Positions 1 to 10,798 are shown, counted from the first letter of the stretch. The stretch is 64,000 bases of DNA from an uncultured Alphaproteobacteria bacterium (GCA_951812805.1 CATOSZ010000003.1:1132557-1196556); one strand, 5' to 3'. Program-made: numbers and translations. Notes: generated from the letters alone by a model not told the origin.

Positions 1-1009
1 CCATCTCCGCCGCGATGTCGTCCGGCGTGCCGACGAGCGGGAAGGTGCCGGGATAGGTGCCCTCGTAGGACCGCCCCGTCGCGCGGGTGAAGCGGTTCTC
101 GGCCGGGCGGGCGGCGACCCGGTTGCCGCTGCCGGCAACGGCGCCCCGGTGGCCCCGGTGGTAGGCGCGGCCCTCGACGTCGGCCATCTCCTCGGCGAAA
201 TAATGGAAGAACTCTTCCGCCTCGCGCCGGCTCGGGCGGCAGACGATGTGGCTCATGGCATAGATGGGAAGGCTTCGCCCGTGCCGCGCCATGTGGCCGT
301 GCACGTCGGCCAGCAGGTTCGCCACCTGGCCGTGCTCGGTCACCGTGGTGAAGAGGGCGTCGGCCGCCTGGGCGGCGAAGTCGCGGCCCTTGGGCGAAAA
401 GCCGGCCGACATCACCAGGGGCCGCGGGCGCTGGATCGAAATGGGGTCGGTCTGCAGGTTTTTCAGCTGGAAGAATTCGCCCTCCCAGTCGAACTCCGAC
501 CCGCCCTCCAGCAGTTTCGCCCAGATCCGCCACCACTCCACGCCATGTTCATAGCGTGTCTCGGGATCGATGGTGACGCCGTGCAATTCGAACTCCGGCT
601 GGTTCCAGCCGCAGACGATGTTGAGGCCGGCGCGCCCGTGCGTCACGTGATCGATCGTCGCCATCGCTTTTGCCGCGAAGGCGGGCGTCACCAGCGGCAC
701 ATGCACCGTGGCGAAGACGCAGATTCGTTCCGTGAGCGCGCCGATGGCGGCCGAGTGGGTGAGCGTCTCGTAGGACTTGCCGTAGATGTTGGCCTGGCCC
801 TGATAGCCGCGCCACTTGGCGACCGGCAGGATGAATTCCAGGCCCGCCGCGTCGGCCAACCGGCACATGGCGACGATATCGTCCCACTCGGCCCGCCAGC
901 GTTCCGGCGCCAGGGAAATCGTCAGGCCGCCGTCGCAATTGGCGCTGAAGACGCCCAGCTTGAAGCGGTTCGGCCCGAACATCGGGTTCGTCGCGGCACG
1001 CGGATCCAT
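1..1009 (-). CDS. LLM class flavin-dependent oxidoreductase (truncated by window edge)
   Basis: Reverse-strand reading from ATG at 1009: MDPRAATNPMFGPNRFKLGVFSANCDGGLTISLAPERW...HVTHGRAGLNIVCGWNQPEFELHG, luciferase-like monooxygenase motifs; no stop before window edge. Confidence 0.85.
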   Translation of the reverse strand, partial: MDPRAATNPMFGPNRFKLGVFSANCDGGLTISLAPERWRAEWDDIVAMCRLADAAGLEFILPVAKWRGYQGQANIYGKSYETLTHSAAIGALTERICVFATVHVPLVTPAFAAKAMATIDHVTHGRAGLNIVCGWNQPEFELHGVTIDPETRYEHGVEWWRIWAKLLEGGSEFDWEGEFFQLKNLQTDPISIQRPRPLVMSAGFSPKGRDFAAQAADALFTTVTEHGQVANLLADVHGHMARHGRSLPIYAMSHIVCRPSRREAEEFFHYFAEEMADVEGRAYHRGHRGAVAGSGNRVAARPAENRFTRATGRSYEGTYPGTFPLVGTPDDIAAEM

Positions 1010-1013
1010 GGTC

Positions 1014-1832
1014 TCAGTCCCCGAAGTCGAGCGTGTCGAGGCCGTAGAAGGCCAACACCTGGTCGACCCGCGCGGCGCTCGGGACCGAGTTATGAAAGCC
1101 GTGCCGGCTGGCGCTCAACCCGGTGGCACGCCGTAACTCGACCATCGTCTCGGCCATCTTCAACGTGACGGCGAAAGTGTCGATCAGCGGCACGTCGTCG
1201 ATCCGCGCGATCCCATTGCGCGCCAGCAGCAGGCTGATCGGCACCTCGCCCGCGATCAGCACGTCGCAGCCGGTCTCCGCGATCATCGCCCGCGCGGCGG
1301 CGGTGAACTGTTCGATCACCGGCCCTGGATCCGTATAGCCGGCGAGGACCTGGGCGAAAGAAATACCGTTGGCGCGCACGCCGGCGGAACGTTCCGCCAG
1401 GCCATAGGCGCGGATCTGTTCCTCATAGTGCGGGATCATGCGGTCGATGAAGATCATCACGCCGAAACGCTGGCCGAGCATGGTGGCGAGATGCAGGCTC
1501 GCCTCGCCCAGGCCGATCACCGGAATGTCGACCAGGCTGCGCGCCTCGCGCAGCATCGGGTTCGGCAGGGTGCACATGGCGTAAGCGTCGTAGCCCTGCC
1601 GCTCCGCCGCCCGCGCGGCGGCGAGCCACTGGTGGCCGTGCATCATGTAGGTGAAGCCATAACCGATGTCGTCGCCTGGATAGTCGGAAGGGTAGGTCCC
1701 GGGAAGCTGGCCGTGGAACATGATTTCGCTGTCGGGGCGCAGCACCTCGGCGGCGCGTTCCGCCAACGCCTCGCCATAGGCCGGCAGGTCCTCCAACACG
1801 GTAAAGCTCTGATGCCAGATCCGCATACCCAT
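1014..1832 (-). CDS. Aspartate/glutamate (hydantoin) racemase family protein
   Basis: 272 aa; MGMRIWHQSFTVLED...YDAYAMCTLPNPMLREARSLVDIPVIGLGEAS...GCDVLIAGEVP. Confidence 0.75.
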   Translation of the reverse strand: MGMRIWHQSFTVLEDLPAYGEALAERAAEVLRPDSEIMFHGQLPGTYPSDYPGDDIGYGFTYMMHGHQWLAAARAAERQGYDAYAMCTLPNPMLREARSLVDIPVIGLGEASLHLATMLGQRFGVMIFIDRMIPHYEEQIRAYGLAERSAGVRANGISFAQVLAGYTDPGPVIEQFTAAARAMIAETGCDVLIAGEVPISLLLARNGIARIDDVPLIDTFAVTLKMAETMVELRRATGLSASRHGFHNSVPSAARVDQVLAFYGLDTLDFGD

Positions 1833-1923
1833 CGCCGCATTCTCCCTTTCGCCAAGACGGGGCCGATCTTGGCCGAGGCCTCACATCGAGACAACAGAGG
1901 GGATGGAGATCGCGTTGGTCGCC

Positions 1924-2121
1924 TCAAGTGCGCGGATCTTCCTTTGCTTCGTCGAAGATCCTTTTGGCGATCAAATAGACCCAGCGAAGCAAGGGAACGG
2001 CGACGAGGGCCAGCAACAGACCAAGGTCCGACACCTCGTCATTGCCCCTGAACCAGCCGGCGATCAACAGGGCAACGGCAATTGCCCAGAGGCCCCAACA
2101 TAACCAGAACAGGAACCGCAT
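1924..2121 (-). CDS. Small hypothetical membrane protein
   Basis: 65 aa with hydrophobic segments (FWLCWGLWAIAVALLIAGW; LLLALVAVPLLRWVYLI). Confidence 0.45.
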   Translation of the reverse strand: MRFLFWLCWGLWAIAVALLIAGWFRGNDEVSDLGLLLALVAVPLLRWVYLIAKRIFDEAKEDPRT

Positions 2122-2133
2122 TCCGCGATGCTG

Positions 2134-2988
2134 CTACGTGGCCGCCGCCCGCCCGCTCGGCTCCCAGCCGTAGAGGCGTGCGAGGTTGCCGCCCATCAGC
2201 AGGGCGCGTTCCGCGTCGTCGAACCGAGTCGTCAGGCGGAACGGCTCGACGCCCTGGGCGTAGCTCAGCACCCGGATCGCCCGGGTCCAGTCGGTGCCCC
2301 AGATACAGCGCTCGATGCCGAAGGCCTCGACGATGCGCAGCACCGGGTCCCAGATGTCGTCATAGGGATAGGGCTGGTGCGAGAGGGTGCAGGCACCGGA
2401 AATCTTGATCGCCACGTTGTCGTATGCCGCCAGCGCCAGGACCTTGGGCAGGTCGGCGAAGGGGTCCGCCGGGGCGGGGGGATCGAAGGGCTGCTGCAGG
2501 CCCAGGTGATCGACCACCAGCCGGGTGTCGGGATGCGCCGCCGCGACGGCCGCAGCCTGTTCCTGGCGATCCCAGCACAGCAGGTTGACGGGCAGCGACA
2601 GGCGTCCCGCCGCGCCCAACACCGCGGCGATGCCGGGATCGGCGGGATCGTCGCTGACCTCGTCGTTCATCATGATGCGGATGCCGACGGTGCCCTCGCG
2701 CGCCGCCCAGGCCTCGATCTCCTCGACCACGGCGCCATCGTTGGTGTCGACCGGTTTGACCAGGGCGAAGCGGTCCGGGTGGGCCTCGCGGACCTCGATC
2801 GCGTAGCTCGGATCGAAGCGGTACATGGTGTGGACCGAGACCAGCAGGGCCCCGTCGACGCCGACCGCGTCCATCGCCGCCACCATCTGGTCGCCCGTCA
2901 CCTCCGGCGGGCCGGCCAGCACACCGTGCCAGGGCCGTCCCGGATGGTCGCGTTCATAGGCGTGCACCTGCGCGTCGATCGTCACCAT
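2134..2988 (-). CDS. Amidohydrolase family protein (TIM-barrel, PDC-lactonase-like)
   Basis: MVTIDAQVHAYERDHPGRPW...RLVVDHLGL...WGTDWTRA; upstream ORF extension to 3036 unlikely. Confidence 0.75.
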   Translation of the reverse strand: MVTIDAQVHAYERDHPGRPWHGVLAGPPEVTGDQMVAAMDAVGVDGALLVSVHTMYRFDPSYAIEVREAHPDRFALVKPVDTNDGAVVEEIEAWAAREGTVGIRIMMNDEVSDDPADPGIAAVLGAAGRLSLPVNLLCWDRQEQAAAVAAAHPDTRLVVDHLGLQQPFDPPAPADPFADLPKVLALAAYDNVAIKISGACTLSHQPYPYDDIWDPVLRIVEAFGIERCIWGTDWTRAIRVLSYAQGVEPFRLTTRFDDAERALLMGGNLARLYGWEPSGRAAAT

Positions 2989-3107
2989 GGTCGCCGTCCT
3001 CCCGGTTGCGGAGCACGAGCTTAGCGCGCCCTGCATGTTTCGTCGCCCCGCCGGCTCGGCTACACTTTCGCCTCGGTCTTTGGAAATCGCCAGGGAGGCA
3101 CGCGAGC

Positions 3108-4160
3108 ATGTCCCAGTCCCACATCCATGTCGGTGTCGCCGGCTATGTCGGCCGCCCGGACGCGGTGGGCGCCGTCGGCGTCTTCCGCCGGCCCTGCGCG
3201 GGCGGCGCCTGGCAGCATGTGCTCGACAGCCACGAGGTTCACACCGTCTTCGTCTACCCGGACGAGCCGAGCCTGGTCTTCGCCGGCAGCAACGACGGCG
3301 TCTGGTTCAGCGGCGACTACGGCGCCACGTACGAACGGGCGCGGTTCCCCGACGACAACATGCAGATCTGGTGCTTCCTGGTTTCCGAGGCCGACCCGGA
3401 TTTGATGTATGCCGGCGCTTCACCGCTCGCGGTCTATCGCTCCCAGGACCGGGGCCGCAGCTGGAGCGAGCTCGCCGAGCCGGACATCCCCGAGCGTTGC
3501 GCCGGCCCCTTCAACCCGCGGGTCATGCGCCTGGCCGAGACGCCCGGCAAGCCCGGCGAACTTTATGCGGCGCTGGAGATCGCCGGCGCCATGCGGACGA
3601 CCGACGGCGGCGAAAGCTGGCAGGATCTCGGCGACGACCTGGTCCGCCTGTCCGACGAGCCGCATCTGCGAAGCGCGATCGTGCAGCAGGACACCCAGGC
3701 CGAGGGCATGCTCGACGGCCACGCGATCGCGATCTGCGCGGCCAAGCCGGACACGCCGATCATCGCCGTGCGCATGGGCCTGTTCTCGACCGGCAACGGC
3801 GGCTCGACCTGGGCGGACATGGACATCCGCCGCTTCTCGCCGACCACTTACGGGCGCGATATCAAGGCCTCGCCGCACGATCCCGCGACCCTCTACAGCG
3901 CGCTCTCCGTCGCGGCGGCGAGCCATGACGGCGGGGTCTATCGCTCGACCGACGCGGGCGAAAGCTGGCAGCGCTTCGACAAGGTGCAGGTCAACGGCAC
4001 CATCATGAACATCGGCCTGCACACCTCGGACCCGAACCAAGTCTATATCGGCGCGCGCTACGACGGCGAGATCTTCGGCACCCACGACGGCGGCGAGAGC
4101 TGGGAGGCGATGTCGATCCCCGGCCCGATCAAGGACATCTATGCCGTCGCCGCCGGGTGA
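3108..4160 (+). CDS. BNR/sialidase-like beta-propeller (exo-alpha-sialidase/glycosyl hydrolase-like) protein
   Basis: Repeated S/TxDxGxxW motifs: RSQDRGRSWSEL, TTDGGESWQDL, STGNGGSTWADM, RSTDAGESWQRF, THDGGESWEAM. Confidence 0.75.
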   Translation: MSQSHIHVGVAGYVGRPDAVGAVGVFRRPCAGGAWQHVLDSHEVHTVFVYPDEPSLVFAGSNDGVWFSGDYGATYERARFPDDNMQIWCFLVSEADPDLMYAGASPLAVYRSQDRGRSWSELAEPDIPERCAGPFNPRVMRLAETPGKPGELYAALEIAGAMRTTDGGESWQDLGDDLVRLSDEPHLRSAIVQQDTQAEGMLDGHAIAICAAKPDTPIIAVRMGLFSTGNGGSTWADMDIRRFSPTTYGRDIKASPHDPATLYSALSVAAASHDGGVYRSTDAGESWQRFDKVQVNGTIMNIGLHTSDPNQVYIGARYDGEIFGTHDGGESWEAMSIPGPIKDIYAVAAG

Positions 4161-4178
4161 GTTTCGGACCACGCTCTA

Positions 4179-7100
4179 ATGTCGGCTGAGATCAAAGATT
4201 GGTTGGAGGCGCTGGGCCTCGGCAAGTATGGCGATGCATTCGTCGAGAACGAAGTCGAACTTCGAAGCCTTCCACATCTGGATCAAGACGATCTCAAGGA
4301 ACTCGGCGTCGCCCTCGGTCACCGCAAGTTGATGCTTTCGGCGATCCGGGAGCTGACGGCAGTATCGACGCCGCCAGCATCCGCTTCGCCCGGTGACGCG
4401 GCCACGATGTCCACCGCACCCGGTGGTGATGGGGAACGCCGCTGGCTGACGATCATGTTTTGCGACCTCGTCGATTCGACGGCGCTTGCGGGACGGCTGG
4501 ATCCGGAGATCATGCGCGAGGTCCTGCGCCACTATCAGGATCGATGCGCCGGCGAAATCTCCCGGTTCGACGGCTTCGTCGCAAAGTTCATGGGCGACGG
4601 CATCCTCGCCTACTTCGGCTATCCCAAGGCGCACGAGGATTCCGCCGAACGGGCGGTGCAGGCCGGGCTCGCCATCCTGGATGCGATGCGCGGAACGGCG
4701 ACGCCCGACGGCCAGCCTTTGGGGGTGCGGATCGGTATCGCGACCGGGTTGGTCGTGGTCGGAGACCTTGTCGGTGAAGGATCCTCACAGGAGGAAGCGG
4801 TCGTCGGCGAGACGCCGAACCTCGCCGCGCGCCTGCAGGGCCTGGCGGCACCGGGGCAGCTGGTCATCGCCGAGGCGACCCGCCGCCTCCTCGGGGTGAA
4901 CTTCGAGCTTGAGGATCTCGGCCGCCGGCAGCTCAAGGGTATCGACGAGCCGACCACCGCTTACGCCGTCGTCGGTGTGCGGACGAGCGCAAGCCGGTTC
5001 GACTCCAGGACCGGTGCCGCCCTCTCGCAGCTGGTGGGTCGCGACCAGGAGCTGGCGCTGTTGTTGGAGCGCTGGACCCAGGCCAAAGGAGGCGAAGGCC
5101 AGGGCGTGTTGTTGGTGGGCGAGGCGGGGATCGGCAAGTCCAGGATCACCCGGGCCTTGTTCGACGGGATCGAGGCGGAGTCCCACCTGCGGATCCGCTA
5201 CCAATGCTCGCCCTATCATGGCGACAGCGCACTTTGGCCGGTGATACAGCAACTCGAACGCGCGGCGAAGTTCACCGGGACGGACACAGGCGAGGCCAAA
5301 CTGGACAAGCTGGAAGCTCTGCTTGCGCAGGCCGGCAACGCCGACGAGGCGAGTCCCTTGATCGCCGAACTGATCGGCCTGGACGGCGAGGGCCGCTACG
5401 GTCCAATGGATATGATACCCCGCGTCCAGCGGCAGCGGACGTTGGACGCCCTGGTCGTGCAGCTGCTGGGGCTGGCCTCCGGCATGCCGGTCCTGATGGT
5501 GCTGGAAGATGCCCATTGGATCGACCCGACGACGTTGGAATTCATCGAGCTCTGCCTCGAAGGCATTTCCGCGGCGCCCGTCCTGCTTCTGCTCACCAGC
5601 CGCCCCGACAATCAGCCGAGCCTCGCCGGACACCCCCACGTCACCCGTCTCACCTTGAACCGGCTCGGCCGTCAGGGCATCGAGGCCATCGTGGCGGGGC
5701 TGGGCGGAGACGCCTTGCCGGCCGACGCCGTCGGCGAGATCGTCGCGCGCACCGACGGGGTGCCGCTCTTCATCGAAGAGCTGACGAAGGCGATCCTGGA
5801 ATCGGGCGAAACGACGATACCGACCTCCCTGCATGATTCCCTGATGGCACGCCTGGACCGGATCCCCGAAGTGAAGGAGGTGGCGCAGGTCGCCGCCTGT
5901 ATCGGCCGCGAGTTCCACCATTCTCTGCTGTCGACCATCGCGGAAGCGTCGGAACAAGACCTCAGACGATCCCTGGACAAGCTCGCCGAGGTCGAACTGA
6001 TATTTCGTCGCGGCGCGCCACCCGATGCCCACTATACTTTCAAGCACGCGTTGGTTCGCGATGCCGCCTATCAGAGCCTTCTCAAGAGCCGACGGCAGAA
6101 CGTACACGGCCGCATTGCCGACGCCCTGGACGTCTCGTCTTCGACCTCTGCGGGGGCCGAGCCTGAAATTCTAGCCCGCCACCTCGAACTGGCGGACCGA
6201 GTCGCGGAGTCCATCGCGCAGTGGCAGATTGCGGGCACCCATGCCAATCGACGCTTCGCCTACAGGGAGGCCATCGGCCATCTCGAGAATGGACTGCGGT
6301 TGCTGAAGACCTCGACCGGGGACCCGGAACGGGATGGCCACGAACTGATGCTGCGCCGGGCGCTCGGGCCGGCGCTGATCAACGCGCGGGGATGGTCGAC
6401 GGACGAGGTCAAAACCAACTACGACCGTGCACAACGGTTGTGCCAGGCGCTGGGCAACGAAGAGGCATTGTTCGAGGTCCTGCGTGGTCTTTGGCAGTTT
6501 CATCTAACGCGCACCGATCTCGCACAGTGCCTCGCACTCGGCAAGCAGATGTTGGATCAGGCCCACCGCGCGCCCGGCGAAGGCCGGGAACTCGACGCCG
6601 ACTATGCCCTGGGGGCGACCTATATCTGGCGGGGTGAATTCGAGCACGCGCGGGAGCATTTCGAAGCCGGGCGGAAGCGTTACGAACGACAGGGGGATAC
6701 CGGAGCGGGCGACAAGTCCGGCCACTCCGCCGGCGTCGTCTGCCTGTATCTGGGCGCACAGACGTTTTGGTGCCTCGGCTATCCCGACCGGGCACGCGCC
6801 CTGATCGAGGAGGCTCGGGACCTGGCGGCACGGCTGTCGCTGCCGTTCTCCATCGCCATCTCGACATTGCAGTCGGCGTTCACGCAGCTCCATTGTCGCA
6901 ATCCTGGTCAGACCGCCGAGTTGGCGGAGGAGGGGTACCGCGTCGCGGCCGAGTACGGTTTTCCCGCCCTCTCGGCCGAGCTGGATATCGTGCGGGGTTG
7001 GGCCGCGGCCATGTCCGGGCGGCTGTCCGAAGGCATGGCGCAGATGCAACTCGGCCTGGATGCGTTCGCGGAAATGGGGCTCCTCTTGCAACGGCCTTGC

Positions 7101-7493
7101 TATCAGATACTCATGGCGGAAATGCACATCGAATGCGGGGCCATCGATGCCGCCGAGAACGCCCTCGACGAGGCCGGAGCCCTGGCGCGTGAAACCGCCG
7201 AGGGATACGCTGAAGCCGAATGGCATCGGGTCGCCGCAAAACTTCATATCGCGCGAAACAACGACGTCGCCGCTGCGGTGGCCAGCCTACGCGATGCCTT
7301 ACGCATCGCCCAAGCGCAGGGTGCCAAATCCTGGCAGATCCGCGCGGCCAAGGACCTCGCACGGCTCTGGGCGAACCGTGGCCAGAGGCAAGAGGCCGTG
7401 GCGTTGCTGGCGCCGATCTACGGCTGGTTCACGGAAGGGTTGGACACACCCGATCTCGAAGAGGCAAAGGCGCTCCTCGATGAACTGGCTTGA
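4179..7493 (+). CDS. SAM domain-class III adenylate/guanylate cyclase-AAA ATPase-TPR protein
   Basis: 1104 aa; N-term SAM-like (IKDWLEALGLGKYGDAFVENEV...LKELGVALGHRKLML), cyclase (RRWLTIMFCDLVDSTALAGRL), Walker A GEAGIGKSR, C-term helical repeats. Confidence 0.88.
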   Translation: MSAEIKDWLEALGLGKYGDAFVENEVELRSLPHLDQDDLKELGVALGHRKLMLSAIRELTAVSTPPASASPGDAATMSTAPGGDGERRWLTIMFCDLVDSTALAGRLDPEIMREVLRHYQDRCAGEISRFDGFVAKFMGDGILAYFGYPKAHEDSAERAVQAGLAILDAMRGTATPDGQPLGVRIGIATGLVVVGDLVGEGSSQEEAVVGETPNLAARLQGLAAPGQLVIAEATRRLLGVNFELEDLGRRQLKGIDEPTTAYAVVGVRTSASRFDSRTGAALSQLVGRDQELALLLERWTQAKGGEGQGVLLVGEAGIGKSRITRALFDGIEAESHLRIRYQCSPYHGDSALWPVIQQLERAAKFTGTDTGEAKLDKLEALLAQAGNADEASPLIAELIGLDGEGRYGPMDMIPRVQRQRTLDALVVQLLGLASGMPVLMVLEDAHWIDPTTLEFIELCLEGISAAPVLLLLTSRPDNQPSLAGHPHVTRLTLNRLGRQGIEAIVAGLGGDALPADAVGEIVARTDGVPLFIEELTKAILESGETTIPTSLHDSLMARLDRIPEVKEVAQVAACIGREFHHSLLSTIAEASEQDLRRSLDKLAEVELIFRRGAPPDAHYTFKHALVRDAAYQSLLKSRRQNVHGRIADALDVSSSTSAGAEPEILARHLELADRVAESIAQWQIAGTHANRRFAYREAIGHLENGLRLLKTSTGDPERDGHELMLRRALGPALINARGWSTDEVKTNYDRAQRLCQALGNEEALFEVLRGLWQFHLTRTDLAQCLALGKQMLDQAHRAPGEGRELDADYALGATYIWRGEFEHAREHFEAGRKRYERQGDTGAGDKSGHSAGVVCLYLGAQTFWCLGYPDRARALIEEARDLAARLSLPFSIAISTLQSAFTQLHCRNPGQTAELAEEGYRVAAEYGFPALSAELDIVRGWAAAMSGRLSEGMAQMQLGLDAFAEMGLLLQRPCYQILMAEMHIECGAIDAAENALDEAGALARETAEGYAEAEWHRVAAKLHIARNNDVAAAVASLRDALRIAQAQGAKSWQIRAAKDLARLWANRGQRQEAVALLAPIYGWFTEGLDTPDLEEAKALLDELA

Positions 7494-7542
7494 GGCCGCG
7501 TGTGGCTGTCAGATCCGATAGCCGACCTCGAACCGGCGTCGC

Positions 7543-8310
7543 CTACGCGCCCTCGCCGACGAGGTCCCGCGTGAAGACGTCGTAAGCGTCCCGCATCGGA
7601 AGCTCGAGGTCGACCTTTACCCGGCGCCGGGTCGCGGTGACGCTCTCGCCGGTCTTTGGATTGACGCCGGCCTTCTCGTAGCTCTCCCAATAGAGCGCGA
7701 TGCCGCGGCGCTGCCAGGCCGGCAGGTCGTTGAAGTTGACGCCGCCCTCCTGGAACAACAGCTCGTTCTTCTGGCCGACCGACAGGCCGTTCAGGCGCCC
7801 GGTCGCGGTATCGGCGGAAAGCCCCTGGCCGCGCAGCAGCCAGTAGCAGTGACCGTTGAGCGCGTTGCGATGGGCGTCCTCGCTGCGCCAGCGCAGATAG
7901 GCCACCACCCGGTCGAGGTCCGGCAACTGGCTGATCCGGCAATCGAAGGCGGCGGGCGCGCCGAGACGAAGCGAGAACGCGGCGCTCGCCTCCGCGGCCA
8001 GGAGAGAATCGAGCTTGCGCAGCTTGCGGGCGAAGGCATCCTCGTCGCGGTCCAGAACCAGGTTGATCTCGTCGCTCTGGGTATAGGCGTAACGCACGCG
8101 AAAGCCGCAGCTCATCAGGTGTTGCGAGGTCGCGATCATGTGGTCGCGAAACGCTGTGTCGTAGGGCGCCTCGAATTCGTGCACCTCGCGGGTCAGCCGC
8201 GTGAAACCGCGCCCGTCGATCCGCGCCACCATATGAATGCCGGGCAACACGCAGTGGTCGTGCGCCGTCTCGTAGATCCGCATCCGGGACTCGAGCTCGT
8301 CGAACTTCAT
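7543..8310 (-). CDS. Thg1-like tRNA(His) guanylyltransferase family protein
   Basis: 255 aa; VARIDGRGFTRLTRE and SDEINLVL motifs typical of Thg1/TLP catalytic core. Confidence 0.8.
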   Translation of the reverse strand: MKFDELESRMRIYETAHDHCVLPGIHMVARIDGRGFTRLTREVHEFEAPYDTAFRDHMIATSQHLMSCGFRVRYAYTQSDEINLVLDRDEDAFARKLRKLDSLLAAEASAAFSLRLGAPAAFDCRISQLPDLDRVVAYLRWRSEDAHRNALNGHCYWLLRGQGLSADTATGRLNGLSVGQKNELLFQEGGVNFNDLPAWQRRGIALYWESYEKAGVNPKTGESVTATRRRVKVDLELPMRDAYDVFTRDLVGEGA

Positions 8311-8353
8311 GGTCAGCGGTTCTCCATCGTCGGGCGCGCGCGCATGTCACACC

Positions 8354-8437
8354 CTACTCACGGCCCCGGCTTTCGTCGACGGCGGCCTGCTCCGCCTGAC
8401 GGCGGACCTCGACCATCTCCCGCGCCGCGTGGTCGGG
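8354..8437 (-). pseudogene. 3' fragment of monovalent cation:proton antiporter-2 (Kef-type) gene displaced by IS21
   Basis: Reverse strand ...DHAAREMVEVRRQAEQAAVDESRGRE*; in frame with ...EIVLMDLGIPD of 11413-13080 after removing IS plus one gtcggg copy. Confidence 0.85.
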
Positions 8438-8553
8438 TGTGAATCGGCATGCAAAACTGACCCACTTTGGTGGGTTATGAGCGGTAAGAATTGACCCACC
8501 TGGAACGCTAGCATCCGCACGGAACAGTGCGGAGGAAAGAGCAGGTGGTATTG

Positions 8554-10053
8554 ATGGAAAGCGTATTGAAGATCCGACGTTGGATATTACGGGAGGGTCG
8601 GAGTATCCGATCTGTATCTCGTCAGACTGGTTTGTCGCGGAACACGATTAAGAAGTATCTGAAGGACGGCGATCCACCGAGCTATCAGCGGCGCGTTTCA
8701 CCCGTCCGGCGTAAGCTTAGCGATGGCTTCGCCAGCCGGCTTCGGGCGCTCTTTGAGCAGGACCTGGGGCGCCCGCGCCGTGAGCGCCGGACGGCCAAGA
8801 AGCTTTATGAGCAGCTTGTGTCGGAAGGCTATAGCGGATCCTACTCGACGGTTCAGAGGTTTGTCCGCGACCTGAAGCGTTCTGGCGCCGGATCGGGGGA
8901 TGCGTTCATTCCGTTGCACTTTACGGCAGGTGACGCGCTCCAGTTTGACTGGAGCACGGAATACGCTGTCCTGGGCGGTGTCGAGCAGAAGGTAAAGGTT
9001 GCCCACTTCCGCCTATGTCATAGCCGCAAGCCCTTTGTTGTTGCCTATCCCAGCGAATCTCAGGAGATGGTGCTGGACGCCTTTGCACGGGCGATGTCTT
9101 TCTATGGCGGCGTACCGCGCCGGGTGATCATCGACAACCCCAAGACGATGGTAACCTATGTTTCGCGCTCTAAGGACCGTGTGTTCCATCCGCGCTTTCT
9201 GGCGTTGATGAACCACTATGTGATGGAACCGGTTGCTTGCACACCCGCGGCGGGGTGGGAGAAGGGTCAGATTGAGAACCAGGTTGGGTTCCTGCGGGGA
9301 CAGCTGTTTGCGCCCAAGCCCGCCTTTGACGATCTGGATGCGCTGAACGGCTGGTTGCGTCTGCGCTGCGAGGAATTGGCGAATCGCGCCCACCCCGAAC
9401 AATCGGATCGCAAGATCTCGGACGTGTTCGCAGACGAGTGCGCCGAACTGCGTCCCCTGGGCCGGGCTTTTGACGGCTATGTTGAGAAGGCCGCTCGTGT
9501 CCGCTCTACCTGTCTGGTCCAATATGCCACCAATCGCTATAGCGTCCCCTCCCGGTTCGCCGGGGAGCTTGTCTCTCTGCGCGCCTATGCGGACCGGATC
9601 GTGGTTGTGTCAGGGCAGAATGTGATTGCCGAGCACAAGCGCCGCTTTACCCGCAACGCCAGCTATTTCGAGCCCTGGCATTACCTGCCCCTACTCGACC
9701 GCAAGCCCGGCGCGCTGAGAGATGGCGCGCCCTTTGTGGGTTGGCAATTGCCTGAGGCGATGCACCGGGTCAGGGCGCATTACATGGCCGGCAAAGGCGG
9801 GGACCGGGAGTTTGTCGATCTGCTCCTGCTGGCCCAGGATCACGGGATCGAGGTGGTCGAGATAGCCTGTGAACTGGCCGTGGAGCAGAACACGCTGCGC
9901 CTTCCGGCCATCATCAATCTGATCAACCAACTGGTGGAGCCGGTCATCGCGCCATGGGGCGAGAGCCACGCCTATCCGCAACTGACCTTGCGGCCCGAAG
10001 CGGACTGCAAGCGCTATGAGACGCTGTGCGTTGCCGGGGAGGCCGTCGCATGA
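8554..10053 (+). CDS. istA: IS21 family transposase IstA
   Basis: DDE integrase core: [14 protein letters not shown]...[13 protein letters not shown]...[15 protein letters not shown] at N-term. Start 8554 vs 8527 uncertain. Confidence 0.92.
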   Translation: MESVLKIRRWILREGRSIRSVSRQTGLSRNTIKKYLKDGDPPSYQRRVSPVRRKLSDGFASRLRALFEQDLGRPRRERRTAKKLYEQLVSEGYSGSYSTVQRFVRDLKRSGAGSGDAFIPLHFTAGDALQFDWSTEYAVLGGVEQKVKVAHFRLCHSRKPFVVAYPSESQEMVLDAFARAMSFYGGVPRRVIIDNPKTMVTYVSRSKDRVFHPRFLALMNHYVMEPVACTPAAGWEKGQIENQVGFLRGQLFAPKPAFDDLDALNGWLRLRCEELANRAHPEQSDRKISDVFADECAELRPLGRAFDGYVEKAARVRSTCLVQYATNRYSVPSRFAGELVSLRAYADRIVVVSGQNVIAEHKRRFTRNASYFEPWHYLPLLDRKPGALRDGAPFVGWQLPEAMHRVRAHYMAGKGGDREFVDLLLLAQDHGIEVVEIACELAVEQNTLRLPAIINLINQLVEPVIAPWGESHAYPQLTLRPEADCKRYETLCVAGEAVA

Positions 10054-10781
10054 AAGCTTTGATAGACCAACTGATCGCCCTGAGGCTGTATGGAATGGCG
10101 GCTTGCGCCGAAGCTTTGCTGGCCGCGCGCAAGCCGCCAAGTCTGACCACTGCGATAAAGCAACTGATCGACGCCGAGACTGTAGAGCGCCGGGTGCGCT
10201 CTATCCAGCACCAAATGCGGGCCTCGAAGTTCCCCCACCATAAGGACTTCGCCACTTTCGATTACGGCCTAGCCGCCGTCACCCAAGCGCAAATCGACCC
10301 CTTCTGCTCAGGGCAGTTCACCCAGGAGGCCCACAACCTCATTCTGGTGGGCGGAACCGGTACGGGCAAAACCCACATCGCCATTGCTCTGGGGACGCTG
10401 TTGATCAATCAGGGAAAGAAGGTCCGTTTCTTCAACGCCGTCGATCTGATCAATGCGCTGATCAAGGAACAGGCCGAAGGCAACGCCGGCAAGATCATCC
10501 GGCAACTGACGGCCATGGATTGCGTCATCATCGACGAACTGGGCTATATCCCATTCCCCAAATCCGGCGGTGCGCTCTTGTTCCACCTGATCAGCAAACT
10601 CTATGAGAAGACCAGCGTCATCATCACCACCAATCTGGAGTTCGGGGAATGGGTCTCCGTCTTCGGAGATGCAAAAATGACAACCGCGTTGCTGGATCGT
10701 GTAACGCATCACTGCGCAATCATCGAAACAGGCAACATGTCTTACCGCTTCGCACAAAGCAAACAGCGACGACAAAAGTAG
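10050..10781 (+). CDS. istB: IS21 family helper ATPase IstB
   Basis: [19 protein letters not shown] Walker [13 protein letters not shown] Walker B; overlaps istA end. Confidence 0.93.
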   Translation: MKALIDQLIALRLYGMAACAEALLAARKPPSLTTAIKQLIDAETVERRVRSIQHQMRASKFPHHKDFATFDYGLAAVTQAQIDPFCSGQFTQEAHNLILVGGTGTGKTHIAIALGTLLINQGKKVRFFNAVDLINALIKEQAEGNAGKIIRQLTAMDCVIIDELGYIPFPKSGGALLFHLISKLYEKTSVIITTNLEFGEWVSVFGDAKMTTALLDRVTHHCAIIETGNMSYRFAQSKQRRQK

Positions 10782-10798
10782 CCGCCCTGTAAGCAAAG

